This document shows positions 1-8,879 of a DNA stretch of 43,231 nt, one piece after another. Source of the DNA: Acidobacteriota bacterium (lineage in GTDB: Bacteria > Acidobacteriota > Terriglobia > UBA7540); assembly GCA_021817045.1 (NCBI GenBank), contig JAKAWG010000040.1, positions 1 through 43,231 on the forward strand, read 5' to 3'. The translations under genes and the position numbers were made by a program. Under the pieces are notes generated by a model that saw only the letters and a program-made list of their open reading frames with translations, did no database searches and was not told the DNA's origin. Numbering within the stretch: the first letter of the stretch is position 1; each line of letters begins with the position of its first letter.

Positions 1-456
1 GATGTGATAGTAACCGAAGTTATAGGATTGATCGAAGCGAACGCTATCCAGAATGTAGAATTCCGCTTCCGGACCGAAGAAGGCCTTTTCGGCGACGCCC
101 GATGATTTCAGGTACGCCTCCGCCTTCCTCGCCACGTGGCGCGGATCGCGCGAATAGTCCGCTCCGGTCACTGGGTCCTTAACGTCGCAGATGATGCTCA
201 ACGTCGGAATTTGCGTGAAGGGATCTACAAAGGTTGCTGTCGGGTCGGGAAACAGAAGCATGTCGCTTTCGTTGATGGACTGAAAACCGCGAATGCTCGA
301 CCCGTCAAAGCCTATGCCCTCCGAAAACGCATCCTCATCAAATTCCTTCGCCGAAACCGAAAAGTGTTGCCATAAGCCGGGCAAATCGACGAACTTCAGG
401 TCAACCACCTGGATCCCTTCGTCCTTGATAAACTTCATCACTTCATTTGGTGTCAT
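1..456 (-). CDS. glnA: Glutamine synthetase type I, N-terminal part (3' end beyond window)
   Basis: ATP-dependent amidation of glutamate with ammonia, the central nitrogen-assimilation step, carried out in the cytoplasm by a dodecamer. The reverse strand encodes 152 residues starting MTPNEVMKFIKDEG and running off the window at base 1. Recognisable GS features are the beta-grasp segment with GFDGSSIRGF, then ESDM, a DPF stretch, ICD, and near the end PEAEFYILD, whose acidic residues belong to the catalytic metal site. The ATG at 456 is preceded by a GGGGGGAG Shine-Dalgarno. It lies 133 bp downstream of a porin gene on the same strand, so the two could be co-transcribed. The C-terminal adenylylation site is outside the window. 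Confidence 0.93.
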   Translation of the reverse strand, partial: MTPNEVMKFIKDEGIQVVDLKFVDLPGLWQHFSVSAKEFDEDAFSEGIGFDGSSIRGFQSINESDMLLFPDPTATFVDPFTQIPTLSIICDVKDPVTGADYSRDPRHVARKAEAYLKSSGVAEKAFFGPEAEFYILDSVRFDQSYNFGYYHI

Positions 457-589
457 CTTTGCGCACTCCCCCCACGTTGAGTTGAAATGCAGGCATCATG
501 GCCTGGCCCCACAGTTCGTCCGGGCTACTGCTCCTCCGAATGGCCCACGGTGAGTCTCACACATCCCAAAGCCGTCGCAGGCACTCGAC

Positions 590-1768
590 TCAGAAAATAA
601 ATCCTGCCTCCACCACACCCCGCGGTTGCGTCTTGTCCGTGCCAAGCGGGCCGAATGCGTCGCCGGGAGCGATGCTCATTGCCTGAACCCAACCGAATTC
701 CGCGCGAAGGAAGAAGCCATGATTTTGGTAGGTCGGGGTCACCGTAAATGACCAGGCAGAACTGCCCGGCCCGTAAAGCAGATTGACGGCGCTTTCATCG
801 AGATTTCCTGTGCTTGAAATGTATTCACCGCGAACCGGCAGAGAGAATCCGTGCCTGAAATTGTAGGTCAACAGAATTGCTCCTCCCCGCGTCGACGCCC
901 CGTGAATGATTCCAATCTTCGCGTCGGTTGGGACGTGCGTGTACTGGAAATACGGGCTGATCACCCAAGACTCGTGGCTGTACGTATAGATCACGTTGTA
1001 AATTTGGCTGTTGTTCTGCACTGGCGTCGCGAACGTCTGAAACTTTGTCTGCCCGAGGTTGCCGCCGCCGATAAACGCAATCGTGCTGGATTTACTGGCG
1101 GCGTAACTCAAAGTGCCTGTGAGCCAGGTGTAGCGATTCGAATAGAAGCCGTCGTTCCACGAAATGGACCCGCTGAGCTTCCCAATGGCATCATTGATCT
1201 GGACACCGCGATTTACCGCATTCTCCTGGTTCCAAAGCAGACCGCGTTCGATGTTCATGTTCTCGAAGTCAAATGTATACTCGTCCCCGATCAGTGTGGG
1301 CAGCGCGCCAATTTCTATCGAGAAATTACCCTTTGGATTTGGTTGAATCTTTAGAAAACCCTGCGGCACAGGGCCATAAAGGTCGTTGACCCAATCGGTA
1401 GTCGGCAGCGTTGGCAGGCCAAGGTCTGGAATGTTGTACGCGCCCGCCTGAACAAAGAACTGCCACCAACCGCTGTTCTTTTCGACAAAAAGCTGGCCAT
1501 TGCTCAGTGCCCAGCGGCTTGACTGATCGCCCGGAATCCAGTTGCCCTGCACCAAGCCCATGCCGCTCACAATGCCCCCGATGTTCAGCTTGCCAAGCGG
1601 TCCCGCGTTATAAGTAAGCGTGGAAGGCAGCGCAAGTGGTCCGCCCATGGAAGGCGTCGGCATGGTTTGCGCGCTGACCCGGCGCACGGCCGGCGAGAGC
1701 ACGCCAGTTACCAACAACAGAAACGCCAGCTTCAACACACCATTGCGGCTACACGTGCCACTCATCAT
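590..1768 (-). CDS. Outer-membrane beta-barrel porin (BBP2/OmpL-like)
   Basis: Probable outer-membrane channel protein, 392 aa from the ATG at 1768. That start has an AAGGAGAG Shine-Dalgarno 7 nt upstream; the longer reading frame to 1879 lacks one and would bury the signal peptide. A signal peptide follows (basic start, LAFLLLVTGVLS, cleavage near VSA-QT). The rest is built of alternating aromatic/polar strands with short turns (for example NRYTWLTGTLSYAA, SWVISPYFQYTHV) and ends EAGFIF, with the terminal Phe expected for BAM-dependent insertion. It lies immediately upstream of glnA on the same strand, so a role in uptake of nitrogenous solutes is possible but is only inferred from context. 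Confidence 0.8.
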   Translation of the reverse strand: MMSGTCSRNGVLKLAFLLLVTGVLSPAVRRVSAQTMPTPSMGGPLALPSTLTYNAGPLGKLNIGGIVSGMGLVQGNWIPGDQSSRWALSNGQLFVEKNSGWWQFFVQAGAYNIPDLGLPTLPTTDWVNDLYGPVPQGFLKIQPNPKGNFSIEIGALPTLIGDEYTFDFENMNIERGLLWNQENAVNRGVQINDAIGKLSGSISWNDGFYSNRYTWLTGTLSYAASKSSTIAFIGGGNLGQTKFQTFATPVQNNSQIYNVIYTYSHESWVISPYFQYTHVPTDAKIGIIHGASTRGGAILLTYNFRHGFSLPVRGEYISSTGNLDESAVNLLYGPGSSAWSFTVTPTYQNHGFFLRAEFGWVQAMSIAPGDAFGPLGTDKTQPRGVVEAGFIF

Positions 1769-1845
1769 AGAGTTGCTCTCCTTCAGATCGTCGTCGCGAG
1801 TAACCTCCGCTTCTGTTCGGACGCATTGCCCCACGACTTGCAATG

Positions 1846-1875
1846 AGGATACGTGTTGTCTTTGAACCGGGTCAA
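1846..1875 (-). promoter_or_regulatory. Possible sigma70-type promoter for porin-glnA
   Basis: On the minus strand TTGACC (1875-1870) is followed after 18 nt by TATCCT (1851-1846), about 80 nt before the porin start. The match is moderate. I looked for a sigma54 GG-N10-GC element here and did not find a convincing one. Confidence 0.3.
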
Positions 1876-2053
1876 ACAAATAGTTTTTCGCTTATCCATA
1901 AAAATCCCTTTGCCAAAAAGGATTTCTCGCTCCGATAAGTTACAGTTACGGCTTTGATGAGCAAGGGAAGGCTGTGCAGGAACAACCCTAGACAATCGCG
2001 GCGGCCAGGCACCCCGAAGTACGCTGCGCCTGCGGCATCATTTCTGCCCTTGC

Positions 2054-2082
2054 TTGACGCGCCTGCGGTTTGTCTCTAGACT
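2054..2082 (+). promoter_or_regulatory. sigma70-type promoter for the S55 peptidase gene
   Basis: TTGACG (2054-2059) and TAGACT (2077-2082) are separated by exactly 17 nt, giving a start site near 2089. A GAGGGGAG Shine-Dalgarno follows at about 2096-2103, ahead of the GTG start at 2112. Confidence 0.55.
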
Positions 2083-2111
2083 TAACATTGGATTGAGGGG
2101 AGTAACTTGCT

Positions 2112-3977
2112 GTGCGCCTCCAACGCCTTCCTGGCTATTCCGTGGTACTGCTTTTCTGCCTGTTTCCGGTCCCGGCCCAGGCGGTAAACAATCCGCAGTT
2201 CTTCCCGGTGAGTCAAGTCCGGCCGGGCATGAAAGGCGTGGGCCGAACCATCTTTCAGGGCAACAAGATCGAGGACTTTCAGGTTGAGTTGATCGGCGTT
2301 CTAAAGAACGTTCTTGGCCCCAAGCAGGATGCGATTTTGGCAAAACTTTCCGGCCCGGCTGTCGCTCAAACGGGAGTGGCGGCGGGAATGAGCGGCAGCC
2401 CTGTGTATGTGGATGGCAAGCTGCTCGGAGCGGTCGCCAGAGCGTTTCCATTCGCCAAAGAACCCTACACACTAATCACCCCGATCCAGGAGATGCTGGC
2501 CGTGGTTCCGCGAACGCCGGAGCCGGGCGCCAGCTCGGTAGCCTCGGTGTCGACGCTACCCTGGTACGATTCGGTCTCGCCGGGACCTTCCGGTTTAGAG
2601 GCTCGCTGGATTCCAGGCCCACATTCTGGCCCAGCCGAATGGGCAAGCCTGCTTAGCCGATGGACTTCAGGAACAGCGTTTGAAGGATTCCGCCTGCCGC
2701 TTCATTTCAGCGGATTCGCGCAGAACGTCATGAGCGGCTATTCGCCGGTTTTTCGGGAGTTGGGTTTCGAACCCATCCAAGCGGCGGTGATTCTCGGGAC
2801 GTCGCCGGTTAAAGGTTCGGCCGCGATTTCGCAAGTCACGCCGGGTTCGATGATCAGCGTGATGCTGGTACGGGGCGACTTGAACCTCAATGTGGATTGC
2901 ACGGTGACCTACCTTCAGGGAAACCACCTTTACGCTTGCGGACATCAACTCTTCACGCTAGGTCCAGCGGACGTGCCCTTCGCTGAAACGCGGGTGCTCG
3001 CCACGATTCCGAGTCTATACACGTCGGAAAAGGTGGATGAACCCGGTCCAGTGATTGGCAGCATTCGGCAAGATCGCTTCGGGGGCATTTACGGCGTTCT
3101 GGGCAAAATGGCTCCCACCATTCCCGTCCACCTCTTTGTCAATTCGTCGCTTGGCCGCACACTAGATTACAGTTTCCAGGTGAGTCAGCAGCCCTTACTT
3201 TCGCCACTGCTTGTGAACCTCTCCATCGTATCCGCGTTGAGCTCTTCGGAGCGAATGATGGGGCCAACTACCGTCGACCTCAATGGAAGGATCGCGCTTG
3301 CGGATGGTGAGGATGTGAAAATTGAGGACGTGCTGTCATCACACTTTGGCAGCGCGGGCAGCGCGGGTGCAACCGTGGCTACGCCGCTGAGCTACTTGCT
3401 CAACGGGCAGTTCTCCCATTTGCGCGTCCGCAATATAGAGCTTCACGTGACCGTCTTGAACCAAAGCCGCGCGGCCACCCTCGAGCAAGTGTGGAGCACC
3501 CGCTCGGAGGTGCGGCCCGGAGACCAAATCGTTGTGACAGCGATGGAGCGCACCCCTTCGGGCAAGACCGTCATTCAAAAGATTCCCGTGACCATACCGG
3601 CTAGCGTGAGCGCCAAGACCCTTTCCCTGGTTGTGGGCAGCGGAGAGGCTCTGAACGCCTTGCAATTGCAATTTCTTCGGCCCGGCACTCCCCCGCGCAA
3701 CCTCCACCAACTGGTACGCGAACTCAACCGAACCCGACGCAACAATCGTCTGTACGCCTTGCTGATGACGCCGCAACGCTCGTTCATTATGGAGGGCACC
3801 GAATATCCCTCACCGCCTCCCTCGCTTCTCCAGACTTTCATGGCCGATCCCGCTGTTTCCAGCAAGCTTATCTACCGTGCCAGTTCAGTGGTCGGCGATT
3901 TCGAGACCTCTCCGACGTCTTACTCCATCGAGGGAGAGCAGACCCTTTACCTGAAGGTCTTGAGCGGGACTGACTAG
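2112..3977 (+). CDS. Secreted SpoIVB-type (S55 family) peptidase domain protein
   Basis: A 621-aa exported protein with a GTG start, signal peptide (VVLLFCLFPVPAQA) and then an N-terminal SpoIVB peptidase S55 domain. The family signature GMSGSPVYVDGK at about residues 95-106 supplies the catalytic Ser; in SpoIVB this fold is a PDZ-linked serine protease. The segment VRPGMKGVGRTIFQG just after the signal peptide is also typical of S55 proteins. The C-terminal 300 residues are beta-rich and unassigned. In Bacillus the family activates sigma-K during sporulation; there is no sporulation gene here, so an envelope-processing role is inferred. The next gene starts 47 bp downstream on the same strand, suggesting an operon. 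Confidence 0.82.
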   Translation: MRLQRLPGYSVVLLFCLFPVPAQAVNNPQFFPVSQVRPGMKGVGRTIFQGNKIEDFQVELIGVLKNVLGPKQDAILAKLSGPAVAQTGVAAGMSGSPVYVDGKLLGAVARAFPFAKEPYTLITPIQEMLAVVPRTPEPGASSVASVSTLPWYDSVSPGPSGLEARWIPGPHSGPAEWASLLSRWTSGTAFEGFRLPLHFSGFAQNVMSGYSPVFRELGFEPIQAAVILGTSPVKGSAAISQVTPGSMISVMLVRGDLNLNVDCTVTYLQGNHLYACGHQLFTLGPADVPFAETRVLATIPSLYTSEKVDEPGPVIGSIRQDRFGGIYGVLGKMAPTIPVHLFVNSSLGRTLDYSFQVSQQPLLSPLLVNLSIVSALSSSERMMGPTTVDLNGRIALADGEDVKIEDVLSSHFGSAGSAGATVATPLSYLLNGQFSHLRVRNIELHVTVLNQSRAATLEQVWSTRSEVRPGDQIVVTAMERTPSGKTVIQKIPVTIPASVSAKTLSLVVGSGEALNALQLQFLRPGTPPRNLHQLVRELNRTRRNNRLYALLMTPQRSFIMEGTEYPSPPPSLLQTFMADPAVSSKLIYRASSVVGDFETSPTSYSIEGEQTLYLKVLSGTD

Positions 3978-4024
3978 GGCGAACGCCGCACCTGGTGAAC
4001 TGCCGGCCCATCGGAAGGAAGATT

Positions 4025-6340
4025 ATGAAAGATCGAAAGCTTCTGGGAATGGCGCTGCTTGCAATTATCCTGCTTCCCGCAGCGCTCGTGGGCACGCAAA
4101 CCGCCTTCTGGAAAATGGGTACTTTCGAAGGGTTTCTGAAAGGGAACCTCCAAGGGGTGTCGGTAAGCATGAACGGCCAGCTTACCCTCGCGCCGGACAC
4201 GCGTGTCGTCTTTAACCCGGACGAAGCGGTAGCTCTGTCGGAAGTCGCGGACCCAAGTACCGGTCGCTTGTTTGTCGGGACGGGTCATCAGGGCAAAGTC
4301 TTCGTGCTCGACAAAAACATGCACGGGCGGCTGCTGTTTCAGGCTCCCGAACCGGAAATATTGGCCCTCGCCGTGGGACGGGACCACGATCTTTATGTTG
4401 GAAGCTCACCTGAGGGGAAAATCTACCGCGTGACGCCTAGCGGCAAATCCTCTGTCTTCTGTAATCCCAAGGCGAAATACATCTGGGCCCTGGCCTTTGA
4501 TTCGCAGGGCCGTCTTTACGTGGGCACGGGCGATAAAGGCCAGATTCTCCGTGTCGACCGCGATGGCAAGGTAAAGCTCTTCTTCGCCAGCAATCAAACT
4601 CACATCATGTGCCTTGCCTTTGACCAGAACGGAAATCTGCTGGCGGGCAGCGACCCGAATGGCTTGATTTACCGCATCTCACCCAACGGAAAGGCCTTTG
4701 TGCTCTACCAGGCAAATCTGCCGGAAATCCACGCGCTGGACACAGACGCGAGCGGAAGTATTTACGCCGCCGCTTTGGGAAACGCCGTGCCAACGCAAGC
4801 TCCGGGCTACTTCCCAAAGGCCCCAGTAACGAACCTGGTGTCGGCCGAACCAACCAAGGTAACTGTCATTGCCTCCGCAGGCGACGTGGATGAGGCCGCA
4901 AACCGCCCTCAGCGCCAGCAAAAGCCGCCCTCACACCAGCCAGTCAAGCCACGACAACAACCGGGACAGCCGTCCCTAAATCCTAATGCATCGGCGGGTA
5001 TCGGAGCTCCTTTCCAGGCATTCGCCCGCGGCCGGGGAGAACTAATTCAGATTTTACCGAACTACACGGCGCAGATTCTTTGGACCTCCGACAATCAGAG
5101 CATTTTCGGTTTGGCAACACGCGGCTCCGACGTGGTGTTTTCGACCGAAGACGACGGCCGCATCTTCGATCTGCGCGCTTCAGCCGACGGGCCGAAGCTA
5201 ACCCTGCTCAGCGAAACACGGGAGTCACTGCCGACTCACATCCTCGCCGCAGGGCCGCAACTCTTCGTCACGACCAGTAATATCGCGAAGTTAATCCAGA
5301 TCGGGACGGCACTCGGCACTCACGGAACGTATGAGTCGCCGGTGGAGGACACCCACTTCATCTCCCGATGGGGCCATATTGCGTGGCGGGCTCATGTTCC
5401 GCCGGCGTGCAAACTCGAGTTCTATACTCGGTCCGGCAATTCCGCGCGGCCAGATAATACCTGGAGTGACTGGGCTGGACCTTACCTCACCTCCGAGGGC
5501 AGCCAAATTTCTAGCACCCCGGCACGCTACCTGCAGTGGAAAGCCGCCTTCAGCGGCACGGACGGAAAAAGCCCGGAACTTGAAGAGGTGACGGTTTCCT
5601 ACCTGAACCAGAATCTGCCGCCGGAAATCCAGTCGTTCACCGTCTCCCAGGGCGCCCAGAAAACCAAGGTAACTGGAACGCCGGTCGTTTCGACGGGAGA
5701 AGGCCAGCCTTTTGTGCCCATGCCGATGGTAACATCTTCGATTGTAGCCGTGCCCGCATACACGGATCCCGAGGCTGAGGGTCTCGGCCATGATAAGCCG
5801 CCGGTCATATTTTCATGGCAGGCCGAGGACCCCAACCACGACCGGCTTCTCTACGACCTCTATTTGAAATCGACGACGGAGCGGGAGTGGCACATCCTGA
5901 AAGGCAAGCTTAGGACCGCTGACTTTACCCTACCACCAGATTCACTGGCGAACGGCGAGTACCAAGCCAAGTTGGTGGCCTCGGACGCGCCCTCCAACAC
6001 GCCCCAGGACGCCCTCAGGACCGACTTGGTGAGTGCACCTTTTTGGGTAGATAATAGTTCTCCACAAGTTCGTGTGCTCAGCCGGCAGGTGCACGACCGC
6101 TCAGCGGTGATCCGCTTTCAGGCTCAGAGTGATGGCGCACCGCTCGATAAGGCGGATGTCTCCGTGGGTGAAAATCGCTGGCGAGGGATCGTCTCCGACA
6201 ATAGCATCGTGGATTCACAGCAGGAGACATTTACGGTCAAACTGCCAAACCTCCAGCCTGGAGAACACGTGATCTCCCTGAGAGCGTATGACACGGCGGG
6301 AAATGTGGGCGTCGGCCAGACTGTTATTGACGTGCCGTGA
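4025..6340 (+). CDS. Secreted beta-propeller protein with C-terminal Ig/FnIII-like domains
   Basis: A 771-aa exported protein of unknown function. The ATG at 4025 has an AAGGAAG Shine-Dalgarno and opens directly into a signal peptide (LLGMALLAIILLPAALVG); the frame upstream to 3995 adds ten unlikely residues. Residues about 50-420 contain repeated blade-like units of the pattern LYVGTGDKGQILRVDRDGK and LLAGSDPNGLIYRISPNGK, as in NHL/PQQ-type beta-propellers. They are interrupted by a Pro/Gln-rich low-complexity insert at about 295-325. The C-terminal third looks like two Ig/fibronectin-type modules, one with FSWQAEDPNHD and one ending HVISLRAYDTAGNVG. No catalytic motif is evident. It lies just downstream of the S55 protein and probably works in the same compartment. 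Confidence 0.7.
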   Translation: MKDRKLLGMALLAIILLPAALVGTQTAFWKMGTFEGFLKGNLQGVSVSMNGQLTLAPDTRVVFNPDEAVALSEVADPSTGRLFVGTGHQGKVFVLDKNMHGRLLFQAPEPEILALAVGRDHDLYVGSSPEGKIYRVTPSGKSSVFCNPKAKYIWALAFDSQGRLYVGTGDKGQILRVDRDGKVKLFFASNQTHIMCLAFDQNGNLLAGSDPNGLIYRISPNGKAFVLYQANLPEIHALDTDASGSIYAAALGNAVPTQAPGYFPKAPVTNLVSAEPTKVTVIASAGDVDEAANRPQRQQKPPSHQPVKPRQQPGQPSLNPNASAGIGAPFQAFARGRGELIQILPNYTAQILWTSDNQSIFGLATRGSDVVFSTEDDGRIFDLRASADGPKLTLLSETRESLPTHILAAGPQLFVTTSNIAKLIQIGTALGTHGTYESPVEDTHFISRWGHIAWRAHVPPACKLEFYTRSGNSARPDNTWSDWAGPYLTSEGSQISSTPARYLQWKAAFSGTDGKSPELEEVTVSYLNQNLPPEIQSFTVSQGAQKTKVTGTPVVSTGEGQPFVPMPMVTSSIVAVPAYTDPEAEGLGHDKPPVIFSWQAEDPNHDRLLYDLYLKSTTEREWHILKGKLRTADFTLPPDSLANGEYQAKLVASDAPSNTPQDALRTDLVSAPFWVDNSSPQVRVLSRQVHDRSAVIRFQAQSDGAPLDKADVSVGENRWRGIVSDNSIVDSQQETFTVKLPNLQPGEHVISLRAYDTAGNVGVGQTVIDVP

Positions 6341-6496
6341 AGCTTCATCGTTGCGGGTCCGCTCAACTCCAGGAGGCAACAGCGAGAGAGCCCACGTAAA
6401 CCAGGGAAAGTGCAGTGTGGCTTGGTGCTTGCTGGTACAACTCCAATGGTTACCCTCGCATCACAAACTAGGTGATGCGGTGGGTAATGAAATCAA

Positions 6497-7117
6497 TTGG
6501 CACAAGGCGAGGGCGCACCTTCAAAAGCGGATTCGGAGAGCCAGCTCATCGCGCGGGCGCAGCGAGGCGAAGAGGAGGCATTTGCCGCGCTGTTCGAGAT
6601 CCACAAGCGGCGAGTGTACTCTTTGTGTCTGCGCATGACGGCAGATCCAGCGGAGGCTGAGGATCTTTCCCAGGAGGCTTTTCTCCAGCTTTTTCGCAAA
6701 ATATCAACGTTTCGTGGGGAGTCAGCTTTTTCCACCTGGCTGCATCGGTTGGTGGTCAACGTCGTACTGATGCACTTGCGAAAAAAAGGCGTTCAGAAGA
6801 TCTCTTTGGACGAGGTAGACAATTCACAAGCGGAGCCTGTGAAGCGGGAGTACGGCGACGATGACCGACGACTCCTCGGCTCGGTCGACCGAATCACCCT
6901 GAACAATGTGATTGAGGAACTCCCGCCCGGTTACCGGGCAATTTTCGTCCTGCACGATGTCGAGGGTTACGAACATAATGAAATCGCACGCATTATGGAT
7001 TGCTCGGTGGGAAACTCGAAGTCGCAGTTGCACAAGGCTCGGTTGAAACTGCGGGAGGCGCTACGGCGAGATCAGAAGAGACTCGTCAGGACGGGACCTC
7101 CGGGCCGCTCGAATTGA
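6497..7117 (+). CDS. ECF-type RNA polymerase sigma factor
   Basis: A 206-aa extracytoplasmic-function sigma factor. Region 2 is clear (ALFEIHKRRVYSLCLRM, AEDLSQEAFLQLFRKI, then STWLHRLVVNVVLMHLRKK) and region 4 carries the helix-turn-helix ELPPGYRAIFVLHDVEGY followed by EIARIMDCSVGNSKSQLH. No ATG is available: TTG at 6497 is the only start after the in-frame TGA at 6488, and its Shine-Dalgarno (GGTGGG) is weak. It is followed 13 bp later by a zinc-finger anti-sigma gene, the usual sigma/anti-sigma pairing, so its activity is presumably controlled by that membrane partner. Confidence 0.9.
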   Translation: MAQGEGAPSKADSESQLIARAQRGEEEAFAALFEIHKRRVYSLCLRMTADPAEAEDLSQEAFLQLFRKISTFRGESAFSTWLHRLVVNVVLMHLRKKGVQKISLDEVDNSQAEPVKREYGDDDRRLLGSVDRITLNNVIEELPPGYRAIFVLHDVEGYEHNEIARIMDCSVGNSKSQLHKARLKLREALRRDQKRLVRTGPPGRSN

Positions 7118-7130
7118 GGAGGTAAGACCG

Positions 7131-7859
7131 GTGAAGGACGGGGAGACAGTGGAGCAGAGCCGCACAAGAAAGCAGGATGCGTGTGCCGATTTCGAGCGCG
7201 AACTCGCAGCTTACCTGGAAGGGGAAGAACGTCAGAGCGTTTTAAGCCATGCGGAATCCTGCGAGTATTGTCGTTGTATGCTCGCGGATCTGGAGTTGAT
7301 CCGCTCGTCAAGCGCCGAGTATGGGTTCGAAGAGCCCCCAGCAAGGCTGTGGACTAATGTGCGGGCCACCCTGGTGGCCGAGGGCGTTATTCGTCAGCCT
7401 GCCAGCTTCTGGCGGCGCTGGCTGCCCGTAGGTGGGCGCGGCTTACTCCGGTCCCCGATCCCTCTCGCGGCCGCAGCGACGTTAGCAATCGCATTTGTGA
7501 TCTTTCTCAAAGCGGCTCTCCCTTTCTTCCGCTCTAGACCCGCCTCGTCCAGCGCAGCGGGTATACAGCCAGCTGCAGTTCAACTCGCCTCAGCCAGTTC
7601 GCCCGCTGAAGGCAGTGCGTCAGTGCAGAGGACCATCAAGGCGCTTGAGCAGGAATATTACGCTAACGCCCAGTCCATGCAGCCGTCCCTGCAGGTGACC
7701 TATCAAAAGAGCCTTCAGTCTCTGGATAACGAGATCCAGGAGTGCCGGGTTTTCTCACAGAAACAGCCCGATAATGCACTGGTGCAGCAATACTTGTCGA
7801 ACGCTTACGCGGACAAAGCCGAATTGCTTCAATCCGCGCTCGAGTATAACCTCAGGTAG
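7131..7859 (+). CDS. Membrane anti-sigma factor with zinc-finger (zf-HC2) domain
   Basis: A 242-aa partner of the preceding ECF sigma factor. The cytoplasmic N-terminus carries the zf-HC2 signature HAESCEYC (His-x3-Cys-x2-Cys) around residue 40. One membrane span (IPLAAAATLAIAFVIFLKAALPFF, about 120-143) follows, then an Ala/Ser-rich extracytoplasmic tail with a helical segment ending in ALEYNL. The start is GTG at 7131, with an ideal GAGGAGG at 7116-7122 overlapping the end of the sigma gene, which indicates translational coupling. Family knowledge: such proteins hold the sigma factor inactive until an envelope signal arrives. Confidence 0.85.
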   Translation: MKDGETVEQSRTRKQDACADFERELAAYLEGEERQSVLSHAESCEYCRCMLADLELIRSSSAEYGFEEPPARLWTNVRATLVAEGVIRQPASFWRRWLPVGGRGLLRSPIPLAAAATLAIAFVIFLKAALPFFRSRPASSSAAGIQPAAVQLASASSPAEGSASVQRTIKALEQEYYANAQSMQPSLQVTYQKSLQSLDNEIQECRVFSQKQPDNALVQQYLSNAYADKAELLQSALEYNLR

Positions 7860-7883
7860 GAGAGGCCGGGACAGGCCGCGTTG

Positions 7884-8777
7884 ATGATACAAAGAAGACT
7901 GAAAAACAAAGCGAATTGGCTGACGATTCTGGCAATGCTGGTACCCACAGGCGTATGGGCCGCAGGAGGGCCGAAGAAGCAGTCCGACCTCTTCTATACC
8001 TCCCGCAATCCGCACATTAGCCTAACCAACCTGGACGGTACTGTGATCATCGACGGCTGGGAAAAACCTCAGGTACACGCCATTTACGTGATTGCGGCGC
8101 CGCAGATTGAAATCGATAAAGCAACGTTTCCGCCCTCCGGACAGGCGGACAAGATTGAGTTAGCCACCCACCTGCTTAACGAGAGGTTGCAGGGGCCGCG
8201 GACGCGGGTCGATTACACGCTTCAAGTCCCGGCGGATTCGTATCTCGAAGTGCGCAATCCGCAGGGCGTTGTCCGCATTCAGGGACTCCGAGGGGACGTT
8301 TGGGTGGATTCGGTAGGGGGCGATATTTACGTAGTCCGCTCGAGCGGCGAAGTCGTGGCGCACTCGGTCGGCGGGCTGATTCGGATCGTCCGGCCCGCAG
8401 GCCCGATTGAAGCTTCGTCGGTCACCGGCAACCTCAGTTTCGTATCTCCCTCCAGTCCCCGCATTCGGGCTCGGACCACTTCGGGGCAGATCCTATACGA
8501 GGGCAACCTGATGGCCACGGGTGATTACGTCATGTCTTCTTATAGCGGAGACATCAATGTTCTGTGTCCGCCCTCGGCGTCTTTCGAACTCAAAGCACGT
8601 TCTGTTCATGGGAAACTTGTGAACGAACTCGCGCTGAACCGAAGACGGCATCACTCTTCTGTCTCCTTTTACGGCAATTCATTGTTCGGTACTCACAATG
8701 AGGGTGACGCCAGCCTTGAACTAACGTCTTTCAGCGGCACGATTCGCATCCGCCCCGAACCGGAACCGCACCCATAA
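7884..8777 (+). CDS. Exported DUF4097-like beta-strand repeat protein
   Basis: A 297-aa protein with a signal peptide (WLTILAMLVPTGVWA) and a series of short parallel beta-strand repeats: LTNLDGTVIIDGW, VRNPQGVVRIQGL, VDSVGGDIYVVRS and AHSVGGLIRIVRP. These are the hallmark of the DUF4097 putative-adhesin family. The function of this family is not established. A TTG immediately before the ATG at 7884 could also serve as start. It follows the anti-sigma gene by 24 bp and is probably a regulon member or third gene of the same operon. Confidence 0.7.
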   Translation: MIQRRLKNKANWLTILAMLVPTGVWAAGGPKKQSDLFYTSRNPHISLTNLDGTVIIDGWEKPQVHAIYVIAAPQIEIDKATFPPSGQADKIELATHLLNERLQGPRTRVDYTLQVPADSYLEVRNPQGVVRIQGLRGDVWVDSVGGDIYVVRSSGEVVAHSVGGLIRIVRPAGPIEASSVTGNLSFVSPSSPRIRARTTSGQILYEGNLMATGDYVMSSYSGDINVLCPPSASFELKARSVHGKLVNELALNRRRHHSSVSFYGNSLFGTHNEGDASLELTSFSGTIRIRPEPEPHP

Positions 8778-8813
8778 GCCCTCGCCGTACGCCTCACACC
8801 ATGCCACCCGATG

Positions 8814-8843
8814 TTGCGCTTGGCGTAATTCCCCACCTATAAT
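8814..8843 (+). promoter_or_regulatory. Promoter for aroK
   Basis: A perfect TATAAT lies at 8838-8843, with TTGCGC at 8814-8819 as a weak -35 separated by 18 nt. Predicted transcription starts about 30 nt before the aroK ATG. Confidence 0.6.
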
Positions 8844-8879
8844 CAGGCTCTGGCCCCGTCGCGGGCCGCCCCACGAAAC

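Noticed and set aside
1783..1995. 70-codon frame overlapping the porin leader
   Set aside because: Lies across the porin promoter region with no ribosome site or coding character.
1769..2111. sigma54 promoter for the porin-glnA pair
   Set aside because: No GG-N10-GC element with good flanks was found on the minus strand.
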